From the NCBI GenBank assembly GCA_021613335.1, contig JAJTWR010000398.1, forward strand, positions 225,001 to 289,000: a DNA stretch of 64,000 bases. The letters run 5' to 3'. Origin of the DNA: Whitmania pigra (taxonomy: Eukaryota; Annelida; Clitellata; Hirudinida; Haemopidae). Positions within the stretch are counted from its first letter, which is position 1, and each line of letters starts with the position of its first letter. Positions 25,285-37,300 of the stretch are shown in pieces. The notes below the pieces were generated by a model that was not told where the DNA came from, did not search any database, and was given only the letters and a program-made list of their open reading frames with translations. The position numbers and the translations under genes were made by a program.

Positions 25285-28200
25285 TCAGGAAAGTTGCGTA
25301 TCATTGACATCCTTGTATCTTATCTGCCGCTCGCCCTCATTGAGAAGGATCATGAACGACTTCCAAAGCAGCCAAGAGCCGAGACGTCTGACATCCCTTT
25401 TCAACCAATTCGAGGTCGGTCCGTAGAGTTGCCCTTTGCAGACGTTGGTCAAATTTTCGAGGCCTTCGTTAAATGGGATAAAAAAAAATGGAAAAAAATC
25501 CTACAAACACTTCCGAGCAAAACGCTCGCTTTTTTTCGTTTACCTATGGCTTCTATCATGCAAGCTTCCCTCGTCAGCGACTCGACCGCTATGGCATTCT
25601 GGAATGCACACAACGACACGACACCCTTTCCGGATCTCCATATCTCCAATATCTTGGACACTTTTCTGCTAGTTGTTTGCTTTGTTGTCTGAACAACGTA
25701 CATGATTTGTTAATTATATTGTATTAATACCTACTATTGTTATATTAACTTCCATTTAAGTTTCTAACAAAAAAGATCCGGTTAAAATCACCAACTTAAG
25801 CCGAGAAGACACCGTTTTACATAGCTGCTGAATCGCTCGAAATGAATCATTCAAATGATAATGATGATTGATTACAATGACTGGTTATGGTAATTAATTA
25901 ACATTTCCATCTTAATCATAATGCAGATGGGAACGCGCCGTTTAAGGAAACTTCAAGTAATGTCATCATCCATTCGTGTATTTTTGGCTTTTAAACTGAT
26001 TATTAAAATGATAAAACTATTCCTTTGACAACTACAACACCCTTTAAAAGAAAAGGGATTCTTTAAATAAAGTGATTAAAATGGAAAGTTCATCACCACC
26101 ATAATCATCCTTAACATCATCAGACTTATCACCTTGGTGATGAACTTGGACCTAAAAGTGGAAGCCTCTTTGAAGTGCTCGTAAGGTCTCATTTTCTGAC
26201 CTTTTCCAACGTAGAATATGGACTCAACAAAGATCAGAAAGCCTTTCTTTTGTCCTTGGAGAGTTTATTTGTCATGTTTAATTTGTAATTCAATCGTCAA
26301 TGCAATTTTAATTATAATTATAATCGTCAAAACAATTCTAATTCATAATTATAATTCAATTATAATTGTCAATACAACTTTCCATTTTCATTCATTTTTT
26401 ACCTAAAAATATAAAATTTTTACTTCACTACAATTATCAGAGTCGATGTCGGCACTTACCGATCGTCTTCACTCTATTCGGGAGGTTTTTGGTTATTCGC
26501 GGATCGAGCAGTAGGTAGTTGAAGCAAGATTTCTTCGTACCCTGCCTCCATTTGGCCGTCGGGTCGGGGTCGGAAAAAGGCCTTGACATCTCATTCTCGA
26601 GGTCATCGAGAAGCGACCTTTCGAAAGTGTTGCTGCAGAGGTGAACGATCTCCAAGGAAGGTTCTGGGAAATCAATTCACTTGGAATTTAAAGCCACGAT
26701 TTGGCCTCAATCAGGCTGTTTGTAAGTCATACATGATTGGACCAACAACTCACCAAAATTCTGCACTTTTGACCAGTGACCGGCACCACATTTTTTCAGG
26801 GCAATCAGCTTGGCCAGCTTCAACTGGTAAGTCCTTCGAGTGGATTTCAAAATGGGACCTGGGTTGACCTTGAAAGTCATCAACTTTGACCTCAAATCAC
26901 TGTCCATCAATTTCTCGATGTCGCTAAGTATTTCTTCAAACGACCAGTCAGTTACAGGGTCACCGGGGACGTATGGCACATTGGTACTTGAGGCTTGATG
27001 GGATTTGGAATTTGTTGGATAATCTTTTGACCCGTAGTCGGCCATCAGTTCTTTTGGCAATGTTTTCTGTTTGTTGCATGCTCCTTTTGTAGAATCTTTA
27101 GCTTCATTAACAGTCTCTCTATTGGTAATAGAAAGGCCTATGGAAGTAGAAGTATACAAGAGATATACAAAACACACCTTGGTAGTAAACCATGAAACTT
27201 ATTTGGTAGTCTGGATTAAAACAATAACTAATATATAAAAAGGTGTAACTTTAGAAATAGTTAACACGAATAAAAATAATTACTGAACATAATTCAAATG
27301 ACAGTCTCCCATAATTTTAAGTCTTTCACTACTTCCTACCTGAAAAAGCCTCGCAGAAAGCCCTATCCATCCGCACGTCGTCCTCATCGCTCTGTCGTCG
27401 ACCGGCAAGCCGTGGCTCGGAGGACGACTTCCTGAAGGCCGTGTCGAGTTCGGCACAAGAAGAGGGCTGGGTAATCTCCACCGTTCTCGTGTCCTCTTCG
27501 TCGACATCGTCGTCGATGCTCAATTGCAGATTCAATTCAGAAAGATTGCGCTCTCCTTTGGATTGCTTGCTCGTCCTTTGCTTCTCGAATTTAATATTCT
27601 CTGGGTATGTAGGAGGTCGCGAGAGAATGTCCCTATCAAAGGTCTGAGATGCGCTCAGAGGAATGCCAGAGAAGTAGCTTTTGCCTTTTGTTGTGCCAGA
27701 GGCAGAGGTGGATACTTCCTTATTGCACCTCCCTGTCTGGCTGGCTGCAAATGATGTTACGCTGTTTAGAGGTAAATCAGATATCAAAGGGTTTTTACAT
27801 CGACACGGAGGAGTTGGAGAGAGACGAGAAGAAGCGCAGCGGTCGGACTGAACCCTCGGTGATTTCGGAGGCAGGCCCGGGAAGATCAAACCTCCCGACC
27901 CAAAATTACGAACGGGCGAAACATTTCGGTGAAGAAAGATCCTAGAAAACTGATTGGAATCTGAGAGCTCTTTCAGGTTGCCCATGGAGGATGAAAGACG
28001 TCTGCTCTGAAGCAGAGAATCATTTCCATGTTTTGTTTCCCTTTGTAAGAGCACCTCCTTTTTGTTTCCAACAGAAAGCAGAGACCTTAGTTTTGCAATG
28101 TCTTTAGGACTCAGGTTTAACCTGAGAGGTGATTTAGGTGAAGAAAAACAATTTTGATTGGTTGGTTTTGAGATTGATGGGCATTTCTGGAATCTTGATT

Positions 28201-29253
28201 GGTCTTCAGACATGCAAGAGATCTGAACATTGGTGAAAAATAGATGTACTTTAAAATTTAACTAAAAATCGTGATGTTTTACAACAATGCGACCGCTCAC
28301 CCTGGACGATGACGAATCTGTGGTGCTTCCGAGAGATTCAGAAAAGTGAACCTTTTTGAATGCAGCTGAAGTCGTTGACACATGCATTAATGATCAATGT
28401 TAAAGTGCAATGCTCATAATGCTTTTGATGTTTATAATGCCGATGTTAATAACTTTGAAGATGCCAAAAACTAATGACACTTTAAGCCAATCATTGCACA
28501 TATTTCAAAAAACAGAAAACACATCGACTAACCTTCATTCCTCTTCAGTTCCTGCAGAAAGCTGCAGCAACTCTGGCATTTGGACTTGGAGGCCCAGTAA
28601 TGGGCATTCAGACCCTCCGAGTCCTTCAGCTCCGGATCTCCCCCTGCCTCGGCCAGGAGTCGAACCACGCGGCAGTGCCCAAAGGAGGCGGCAGTAATCA
28701 ACGGGGTGGTGTCTTTGTCTGGGCTGGAAAAAATTATATTTATTCCAAAATGCTAAGTCACCATATGAATTTATTTGTAATAATGGTATGATAAAAGTGG
28801 TCTTGCAAGCCCACAGAAAATATCAATTATGATCAAAATGTTAAAGGGAACACTTTTCAGCCATCAGTCAGATTGGTATCAATCCAAACAGTTTCAAATA
28901 AGAATATGACAATGTCGAACAAACGGAGAAAATAAATTATTTCTAGTTCTATTGCCATTTGAACCATCTAATTTTTGACATTAATACAAATGCATAAAAT
29001 AATAATAATAATAATAATGTCTAAGAGATGAATGGCAGCCATCATCTATGGAGTCCTCAAATGATCCCATTTAATATATGCAACTTAGAATAAAAAACGT
29101 TACTAGCACAACCTTAAGTTTGGATCTGCTCCATACTTCAAGAGGAGGTTACAAATTTCAAACTCATTGAATCCGGATGCCAAAACCAGCGGAGTCGCTC
29201 CATTTATCTGAGCATCCACATTTGCTCCCTTTTTTAGCAGCAGCTCCACTCGT
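25285..29253 (-). CDS. ANKLE1: ANKLE1/LEM-3: ankyrin, LEM and GIY-YIG structure-specific nuclease, 5' end not found
   Basis: Minus-strand exons in transcript order: 29253-29113, 28723-28533, 28365-28301, 28222-27340, 27137-26754, 26663-26460, 26254-26133, 25688-25544 and 25463-25285 (TGA). Phases agree throughout; about 770 residues are covered and one or more 5' exons are missing. The first two exons carry ankyrin repeats (VELLLKKGANVDAQINGATP, LLLKYGADPNL). A hydrophilic linker follows, then a LEM domain (LRSKLMTFKVNPGPI, STRRTYQLKLAKL). The C-terminal nuclease has YLLLDPRITKNLP, SIFYVGKG with its Tyr, the Arg in RPYEHFKEA, GKGVVSL, and the Glu in TREACMIEAIG followed by LTNVCKGQLYG. In the family this endonuclease cleaves branched or bridged DNA; the LEM domain may bind BAF-type chromatin partners. 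The domain order separates it from ANKLE2. It is convergent with the kinase gene. Confidence 0.9.
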
Positions 29254-31398
29254 CTTGTTAAAATAAAGAAAAAGGCCAATGATTCAAGCAATGTTAGAAA
29301 TAGATCTAAAAATTAAAATCTAAAATTGTGGATAAAGTTAATTCTGTACCTAATACAGAAACTTTAGTCTTACAGTGTAACCATAAAACTAAAATTTAAG
29401 ATGGTAGAGAGATAGCTTTAGTACACGATAACTCGAAATATTAATATATTAATAATAATATAATTTATAAGATATTAATCAGTATTAAATCATGTATCGA
29501 TAGGGATTATCATTAAATATTTTGATCTTTAAATCAATGGAACAGCCATAGCGCTACATTTCTGAGGAAACTAATGGAATTATTATTAAAACCATGAAAC
29601 GTCGCGATTACAAATAATACTTTACGCGCAATAATAATCTTACTCGGTATTTCTATCTTTTACAGCATTTATGAGACTAAAATCCAAAGCTTTAGTCATT
29701 TAATGAAATAAAAACAGACAATCCCAAAACTGCCGACTGTTAAAGAATTACTCAAAGTATTTGATAAAAAATAGAATGCATGTATTCCGTGTGTTACAGA
29801 GCCGATGGAGGACGGCGCATAAATTTTTGAAATATCCCCCTGTTTTGTTTTCTTAAAAGTAAACTTTTAAATTTAACAGGTAAACGTAATATTTCATAAT
29901 CAATCAAAATTTAGTAGTCAAAATTACTTTACTTAATTACAACAAAAGTTATTTGTATTATCAAAGCGGTGTACGAATATTAAGAATATGTCGGAAGGTT
30001 TTAGGGTTGGTGTTGAAATCGACGAAGAAGCAGCTCTTATAAATTGTGATAAAAATGAATTATTTTAAATTTAAATAAACATTTAAACAACATCATTTAA
30101 AAGAAACATCCGTAAATGTTGTATTGCTCATTTTTATTAACTCGAAAACTTGTGGATTAAACTTAGTAAGAGGATCCATGGATATCTAAACATGACCAGT
30201 GGCGCAACCAGCGAAAAATGCTGGGGGCTCAAGTTTAGAAAAGGGACGAAAGCCCGACGCAGTCGAAAATTTTTTGAAACTGTTCAAATCAAACTACCAA
30301 TTATAATTAATAAAGAATTAAAGATAGAACAGATTATTATTATTATGAGTTTGACTATCTTCTTTATTTTAAAACAAATAGCTATAGTAAAAACAACCCC
30401 TTTATTATTACCCCATAAATTATTATCCATCTCAGCAGTTCTATGTTCGTATATGAATAATGTATTGCTATATGAGTAAATGTTCTCTGAAAACCATGCT
30501 ATTACACTTTCTCAACCTGTGCAGAATGACATACAAAATCAGCTTTATTAAAAAACTTTCGGTAAGCACTCAGCAATAAATGTTTGTGTACACTTGTAAC
30601 CCCCTCTCAACTAAAACTGGAAGTTTTTTTACCTCAGGCATCCAAGGGTTAAGATGTAAAATCACAAATTTAGATCTGAGGAGTAGACATCTTAGATCAA
30701 GATTTTATACAAAGGAATAATTTAAAACCTGAACATTTCTTTGAGGCCACAAAAAGCACAAGAGGGCATGGATGTAAGCTGTACAGATGGGTAACAGGCA
30801 CTCAATAATTACTACTTCAGCAAGAGTGGTTAATCTTTGGAATAAACTCGATGAGGAGACACTATCTTCAGAGTCGGCGGAACTACTTAGTGTACAGGAC
30901 TATCGAAATTTGGATGTTGATTAAAAAATAAGTGATTTATCAGGCAGACGTTAATTTTCTTAAACAACTACAAATAAAATGTTATGTCGTACAGGTTATT
31001 CAAGTGGTTAGAGGACTGTCAGATGCTTTCAAGGCTGACAAATGCTCCATCACGCACACGGGGAACAGGAATTCTAAAGCAAGATATGAATTTGGTGAGA
31101 GTTCGAGGTTTTGATGTGTTCGTGCTCGCCCAATTGTGGGTCATCCCTCATTTGTGATGTAGCAACGATTCTGCAACCTTACAAATATTGTTTCACACAA
31201 ACTGTTAAGTATGTGAAAAATTAAATTTTTAATTAAAAAGGGAAACACACAACTTTATAAGTTATAAGGCAAAACTTTTTTACCGAGGCTCCTTAATCAA
31301 TAATAACAAATTTGCACAACAAACTACAAATAATCTATAAATAATTATAGTTAATTCCATTTTTTTCTAAATTTAAATGTTTTCATAAACACATCTTA
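29254..31398. other. Intergenic region between ANKLE1 5' side and receptor copy A 3' end
   Basis: AT-rich DNA holding the missing ANKLE1 5' exon(s), if they are in the window, and a LINE relic (listed separately). A 25-codon + strand frame at 29988-30065 begins MSEGFRVGVEIDEEAAL and ends quickly; it could be an isolated first exon but nothing supports it. A GGCGCAACCAG motif at about 30201 resembles a hAT-type terminus without a partner. Confidence 0.5.
30690..30930 (+). mobile_element. Non-LTR retrotransposon relic (C-terminal end)
   Basis: Frameshifted sequence shows the typical end of CR1/L2-like ORF2: an RGHGCKLYR segment in one frame and ARVVNLWNKLDEETLSSES in another, matching the RGHxYKL...RVVNxWNxLP pattern at the end of many LINE reverse transcriptase proteins. 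No intact frame remains. Confidence 0.6.
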
Positions 31399-34300
31399 TT
31401 ATCCAGCATCATCTCCACCACCAATACTGCCACCACCACCAACAGACTTTGCTTCTCCAGCCTCATTCAATATTTGATCTTTCTTGAATACCCTGGAGAA
31501 TAGTTAAGTTTAATTTATTTGCAATTTTTTACCATTTTCATCAAAATTAATGTGCAGCATGTTTGACTTTATGTTTACAGTTTGATCCAAAACAATCGTT
31601 TCCCATGTTTTTAGTTAAAATTGAGTTGTTAATATTTAATTACATTTCTAAAATTAATTGAATCGTGATTCACCAACCAAATATATACTCCAGCAATTGA
31701 AAGCCCAATTAGGAGAAAAATAAACAAGATTATCAAGAAAACTTTGAGTTTACTTGTTTCTGGTTTTTCACCCTCTAAAATAGCACAACAGAGCATATCA
31801 GAGGATAGAATGGTGAGATGATTTTATATGAGTTTATAAAGATAATTCTTTTTATCATTAAATCTTCAAATGGTAAAATCCTTCAAGGCGGATTTAAACA
31901 TATGGACAAATAAAATAAGTCATTGTGAGTCTTAGAGTTTTCAACTTTTAGACAACATTAACCTTTTACCTGTGCAAAGGAACCATGAGGTTTGCCAAAA
32001 TCCAGGATTGCAACTGCATCGGAAAGAACCATTCAAGTTCACACAGGAAGATGTCGTCTCTGGGCAATGTACTTCACCGCTGCATTCGTTTATGTCTGTG
32101 CAAAGAACTCTACGTCAATCCGATATATCATCACTTTATAAGATTGTAACGTCAATCGGTCATTAGCAAGAATTCTACTGCCTCCCCCCATTGCTCCTGA
32201 GTTGGCATTGGTTCCATCTCCCTCCACCAAAAAAACTAAAAGTCAAACAGTCAGCAAATTCTAGGGATACTTCGGAAATGACAGCCATGCTTGCGATCAT
32301 GTCAAAGTCACAAATACCAATATATCCAGCACACGAAATATTTATACAATCGACAAAACAATCTCTAACCTATTCTAGTTAAATAGTTTAAAAAGTCGGA
32401 CATTTCAAACCTTCGCATTCTTCTGTTGCCTTGTTCAACGAATATCCAGGAAGACACCTGCACTCATATTTCTCCGTGGAATCGTCGCATATTTTGTTAA
32501 CCACATATGCACAAGGGTCATACTCTTCACAGTTCGGAAGTACATGTATCACTACTTCAAAATCAATTAGCAGTTAGTTGACTGTGCCATTCTTTATGTA
32601 AAAAATATTTATTTCTGAAGTATGTAAAATTAACAAACACAATCAAAATATAATTTTTCAAAATTGATTCATTATTATTATCAAAATAAAGATTAGACTA
32701 ATAATGAAATAAGTCAAACATAATTTTATTTCAAAAATTCCAGAGAAGAATTAATTCAATTAGCAAAATTTATTTATGAGTCTTAATTTGATATTTCCAG
32801 TTTTATTGCTACCTTGAGTCACATTATCAACCAAACTCTTGCCAGGATTGATTTGGAACAACATCCATCCCTGGCGATTGCTTGTTTGGCTAGAGCTCAC
32901 CTTCCTACAGAGTTTGTTAGCCTAATGGTCTTTGACCAACTTCACCTGCAAAAAAACTCTTTCCCCACTTGCCGAGGAATGGGGCAATGCCATCAGCTTG
33001 TTCATAAATCCTGCTAAAACGTCAAATATGCTCTTTCCATTGACATCCTTCATTTGCAGCAATGCATTCCAGAATGCGAGCGGGTCCTTATCTGGGAGAT
33101 GTCCAAGATCATCACAATACATTTCCAGTTTACACTATTGATCAGATAGTTTGAGTTTAGAAGATTGAGTTTATCTTCAGGAAGTATTGTCGGAAACTGT
33201 GATGCCAGTGGAGCTGCGGTTGACTCACCAATCTCTAAGGATTTCTTGGGATCCAATAGCGACATTTGCACCAGAACAATGATTTAATAGTGTTATTCAA
33301 TAAACATGAACAAGCTTTACATTTCACACCATCGTGATAAAGCAAATGTGCGAGAAGTCTGTTTTTGATCCAGCAAGGTAAGATAAAAACTTCGAGCGGC
33401 TGAGCACAAAGGTGCCAATGATGCAGTGCTTCAATGGTTTACAAATTCACGTCAACGGGAATTTTGTTGGGATCTGATTGTTCTTAAGTTCTATGTCTTT
33501 TTATGCTAAAATTTTTTTCAAAGAACCAAGATTTCCAAACAATCAACTTAGGTACCCAGATTCGGTCCAAATTTATAAAAACAAAACATCTTGGCTTAAA
33601 AAACCAACACTGGAAACACTGCCCGGCGATAAAATAGCCTAAGTCATCCCATCAAAACAGCCCGGTAAAATTGATTGCAAACATTCTTTAAAAAATTTAA
33701 ATATAAATTAAAACGAAAAAAATTTTGTTTCTGACATTCCACAATTGGATAACGAACCAAGGTTCTGTCCTTCTTCTAATGCAGTTGTCAGGCCCATAGC
33801 CTGAAAATGACTTCGGGGGCTTCATATTGTTATTTTTTAAAATCAAAATCAAATGATAATAATATTAATAAGTAAAGATGGTTTTATGATTTTATGATAT
33901 TATATAAATCAATAAAATTTATATTTAAAATTTTTTTTTAATATTTCGTATTTAGGGGGGGGGGGGGGTTGAACCCTTAAACTCCCTTAAATATGGGCCT
34001 GGCAGTTTTAATAAGTACTGGATCCATTTCTTTTGGAGAAATTTCAATCAAAATCTCGAATACATTTGTGACGTCAACAATCGGATCGAAACTTAAAGCC
34101 AAAAATATCTTGACGTGGACGCGGATGCTTCATCGTCATAGTTCTCCTGATGAACTTTATGCACTTTACTCCATAAGCATTGGCCAAGATAAGCTATATT
34201 AAGTTGAAACTTAAAATCAAACTCTTCATTGTACACATTGCAAACAGGAACTCGAGGAAGGATCAAAAGAGATCAGACGATCTAAGGAAGCAACGTGACT

Positions 34301-37300
34301 TGATGAGTTTTTGAATAAGTGATTCTCTTTGTGAGGCTCAAATAAGTTGCATGGAAATCATCATAAGTTTTATTAAATGTCACGAATGGGGACAAACAAA
34401 GAACAACCTCAATAAATCACAGTGGTTTTCATTACCTTAAAAAAAAAAATAAATAAAATAAATAAAATAAAAGAGTGGTCACAGGTTGGCAAATGCAATT
34501 TAATGTTATAAATATTGTGCAAAAGTGTCATTTACATCACCTAAATTGTCACTTTCAAACAAAATTTGAAATATCTGCAGACAAAGTAAAAAAGTGTCTG
34601 AATTGTTCATGACTCCATAATCCGGCATTGTGTCGTGATAGAACTCAACGCTCGAATGCAAGCCGTAATGTGGATTAAAGGTAGGTGGATTAAAAACTGC
34701 CTTGGTAGATCGGCTAATCGCAAATGCAAAAACTGTATTTTTTACTAGTTTCATTTACAAGACCTAATTTACACTTATCCCGACCTCGGTTAACTTGCCA
34801 ACCCTATTAAGTCGACATTTTAAGTGGAACCACCAAATTCTTTTTTGTCTGATCATTTTCTCATCCATTATGTCGATACTTTTATGTCGCCAAGACCCTA
34901 ATATCTCAAGCAAAATAGAGGGTCTAATTCTCCATTTTACATCAGTTATCCCCGTGACTAATGGTTGACTTTTAAGAGGATCAGCCAAATTCCCACTTTG
35001 TCGTAGTATTTTCTTGTCGGTGATGTTGACTCATGTGTGCCACCAAACCCAATTTACTTACTAATTTTGTCTGAGGGGTTCTCTCTAACTATTCTTTATT
35101 TTTATTCTAGGAATGTCTGGAGGTGTTAAGAGAAAACTGTACAATCAGTCAGTCAATAGAGAAAAAGTATGAAATCGCACTGCAGCTAGAACAACAGACA
35201 AAACCGACGGACCTTTGTCGTCAGCATGGCATTCCATCAAACACCATTTCAGAACGGAAAAAAAAGGCCGACATGATAAAGCAAATGTACGAGAAGTCAC
35301 TTTTTGATCCAAGATAAAAACTTAGAGTGGCTGAGCACAAAGATGTCGACGATGCAGTGCTTCAATGGTTCACAAATTCGCTAGCAACCAGACTTCCCGT
35401 CAATGGGGGATTTTGTGAGCAATCTTTGTGTTTGCAATGTAGGAAAAAATAATTATAAAGGTTTGGTTCACACATGTATTTTGTTGTTAGCAAGCGTGTA
35501 TGTCCATATTGCCGTCATCAATATCAAATATCGATTGCTGCTGCGTAAAAAATCACCCAAAGCACGTTCATGAGCACTCTCACATATTAATGCAATTTAT
35601 GTATATAAACAAATTGCAAACACATATTAATGCAATTTATGTATATAAACAAATTGCAAACACATATTAATGCAATTTATGTATATAAACAAATTGCAAA
35701 CACATATTAATGCAAGTTATGTATATAAACAAATTGCAAACACATATTAATGCAATTTATGTATATAAACAAATTGCAAACACATATTAATGCAATTTAT
35801 GTATATAAACAAATTGCAAACACATATTAATGCAATTTATGTATATAAACAAATTGCAAACACTTATTAATGCAATTTATGTATATAAACAAATTGCAAA
35901 CACTTATTAATGTATAGTCGCCATATTGATTTTTGGTTATTTCGATCATCGGTTATCTCGATGCAAGCGACATAACTGGGTTCGACTGTACTTAGCAAAT
36001 AACTATGTTTTCCTATTATGAAGAGTTCATTTGTTGTCTCAAATGCATTTTTTTTTTTAATGAAGCTTAAATAGAAGTACAACTCAACAGGCTTACTTAA
36101 TTAAAATCGTTAAGTCATTAATAATAAATAAATTAATTAATTAATTAATATTAATAGGTAGAAAATAAACCTAATAAATTAACCAGTAATAATTAAATGC
36201 ATAAATATAGTTACTTTATTAATTCATTAATTTAGGTGTTGTTTCTTTAAGCAATAAAAAGATAAACCCCCTACTTCCGAAGCAGTATGGGCCCTCGAAA
36301 AAGGGTTTGCATTTATCACAGACTCCATACCTATCCATACTGCCATTGCAATTGAAAAATTGGAATGATTTGTTCTCCACTCTGTATCTCATAACTTAAA
36401 AATAGAAACACATACTTAATAATAGGAATTTAAATAAAAGTTTCTAGAAAATAACTTTATTTTGTTTATATAAGTAAAAGCTACGTAAAATATTAATTGT
36501 GGAATTTAATTAATTTAAAAAGTATTTTTCCACGGTTTAATTTACGAACATTAAGTTGATGTAATGTTCTTTTTGCTAATGGGTAAAGACATTCAGTCGT
36601 TAACTCAACAGAATATAATTTACATACTTGAGAAAATAGTAACACCAGTGGTACTACCACAGTATTCGTGCACAGAACCTTTACATGGCGCTGTACATAG
36701 ACTTCCAGGAGGAGTATCGCCCCATTTAGCTTTTGTGTTTTGTCGGCATAAACAAACTGTTTTGGGTACAGCTTGTATATATGCCTAAAAATAAAAATGT
36801 TGTCAATATGTGAATTTTTGTGATGCAAATCAAAGCGTCTTCATGAATCTATTTAATTAAATATGTGATATTATATTAACATAAATATTATTTTGTTCAG
36901 AAAATAATTTTAATTTTAATTCTTATCTTATTATGGGTTTAAAAATAATTTAAATTATGATTCTATTTCTCACGATAATTATAGTTCACATTCTAGTTAC
37001 ACAAAATTCAAAATTTTAGAATTTAACAATTTAATGCGAGCATAATTCCTTGCATACGCCACTATATTAATACAAAAACAGCTATCACCAATTTAAAATT
37101 TCTTAGCCAAAAATTTTTTATTTGGTCTATTAAAGGTTGTACTTTGAACTCATCATTTGGATTTAAATTTTTATTATTTACAAAGTAAATATTGCTCGTT
37201 ATTGCACTGAATCTACAGCGGATGTAGCAAAAACGGTGACCCGTCAAAACAGCCCCGTCAAAATAGCCCAGGACAAAATAGCCCCGACAATATATTAAAA

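Noticed and set aside
28640..28680. GAGTCGAACCACG resembling a tRNA B box
   Set aside because: No A box or cloverleaf around it; it is the antisense of an ankyrin exon of ANKLE1.
35581..35912. Regular repeats resembling a CRISPR array
   Set aside because: The 40-bp units are directly contiguous with no variable spacers, and the context is an animal transposon.
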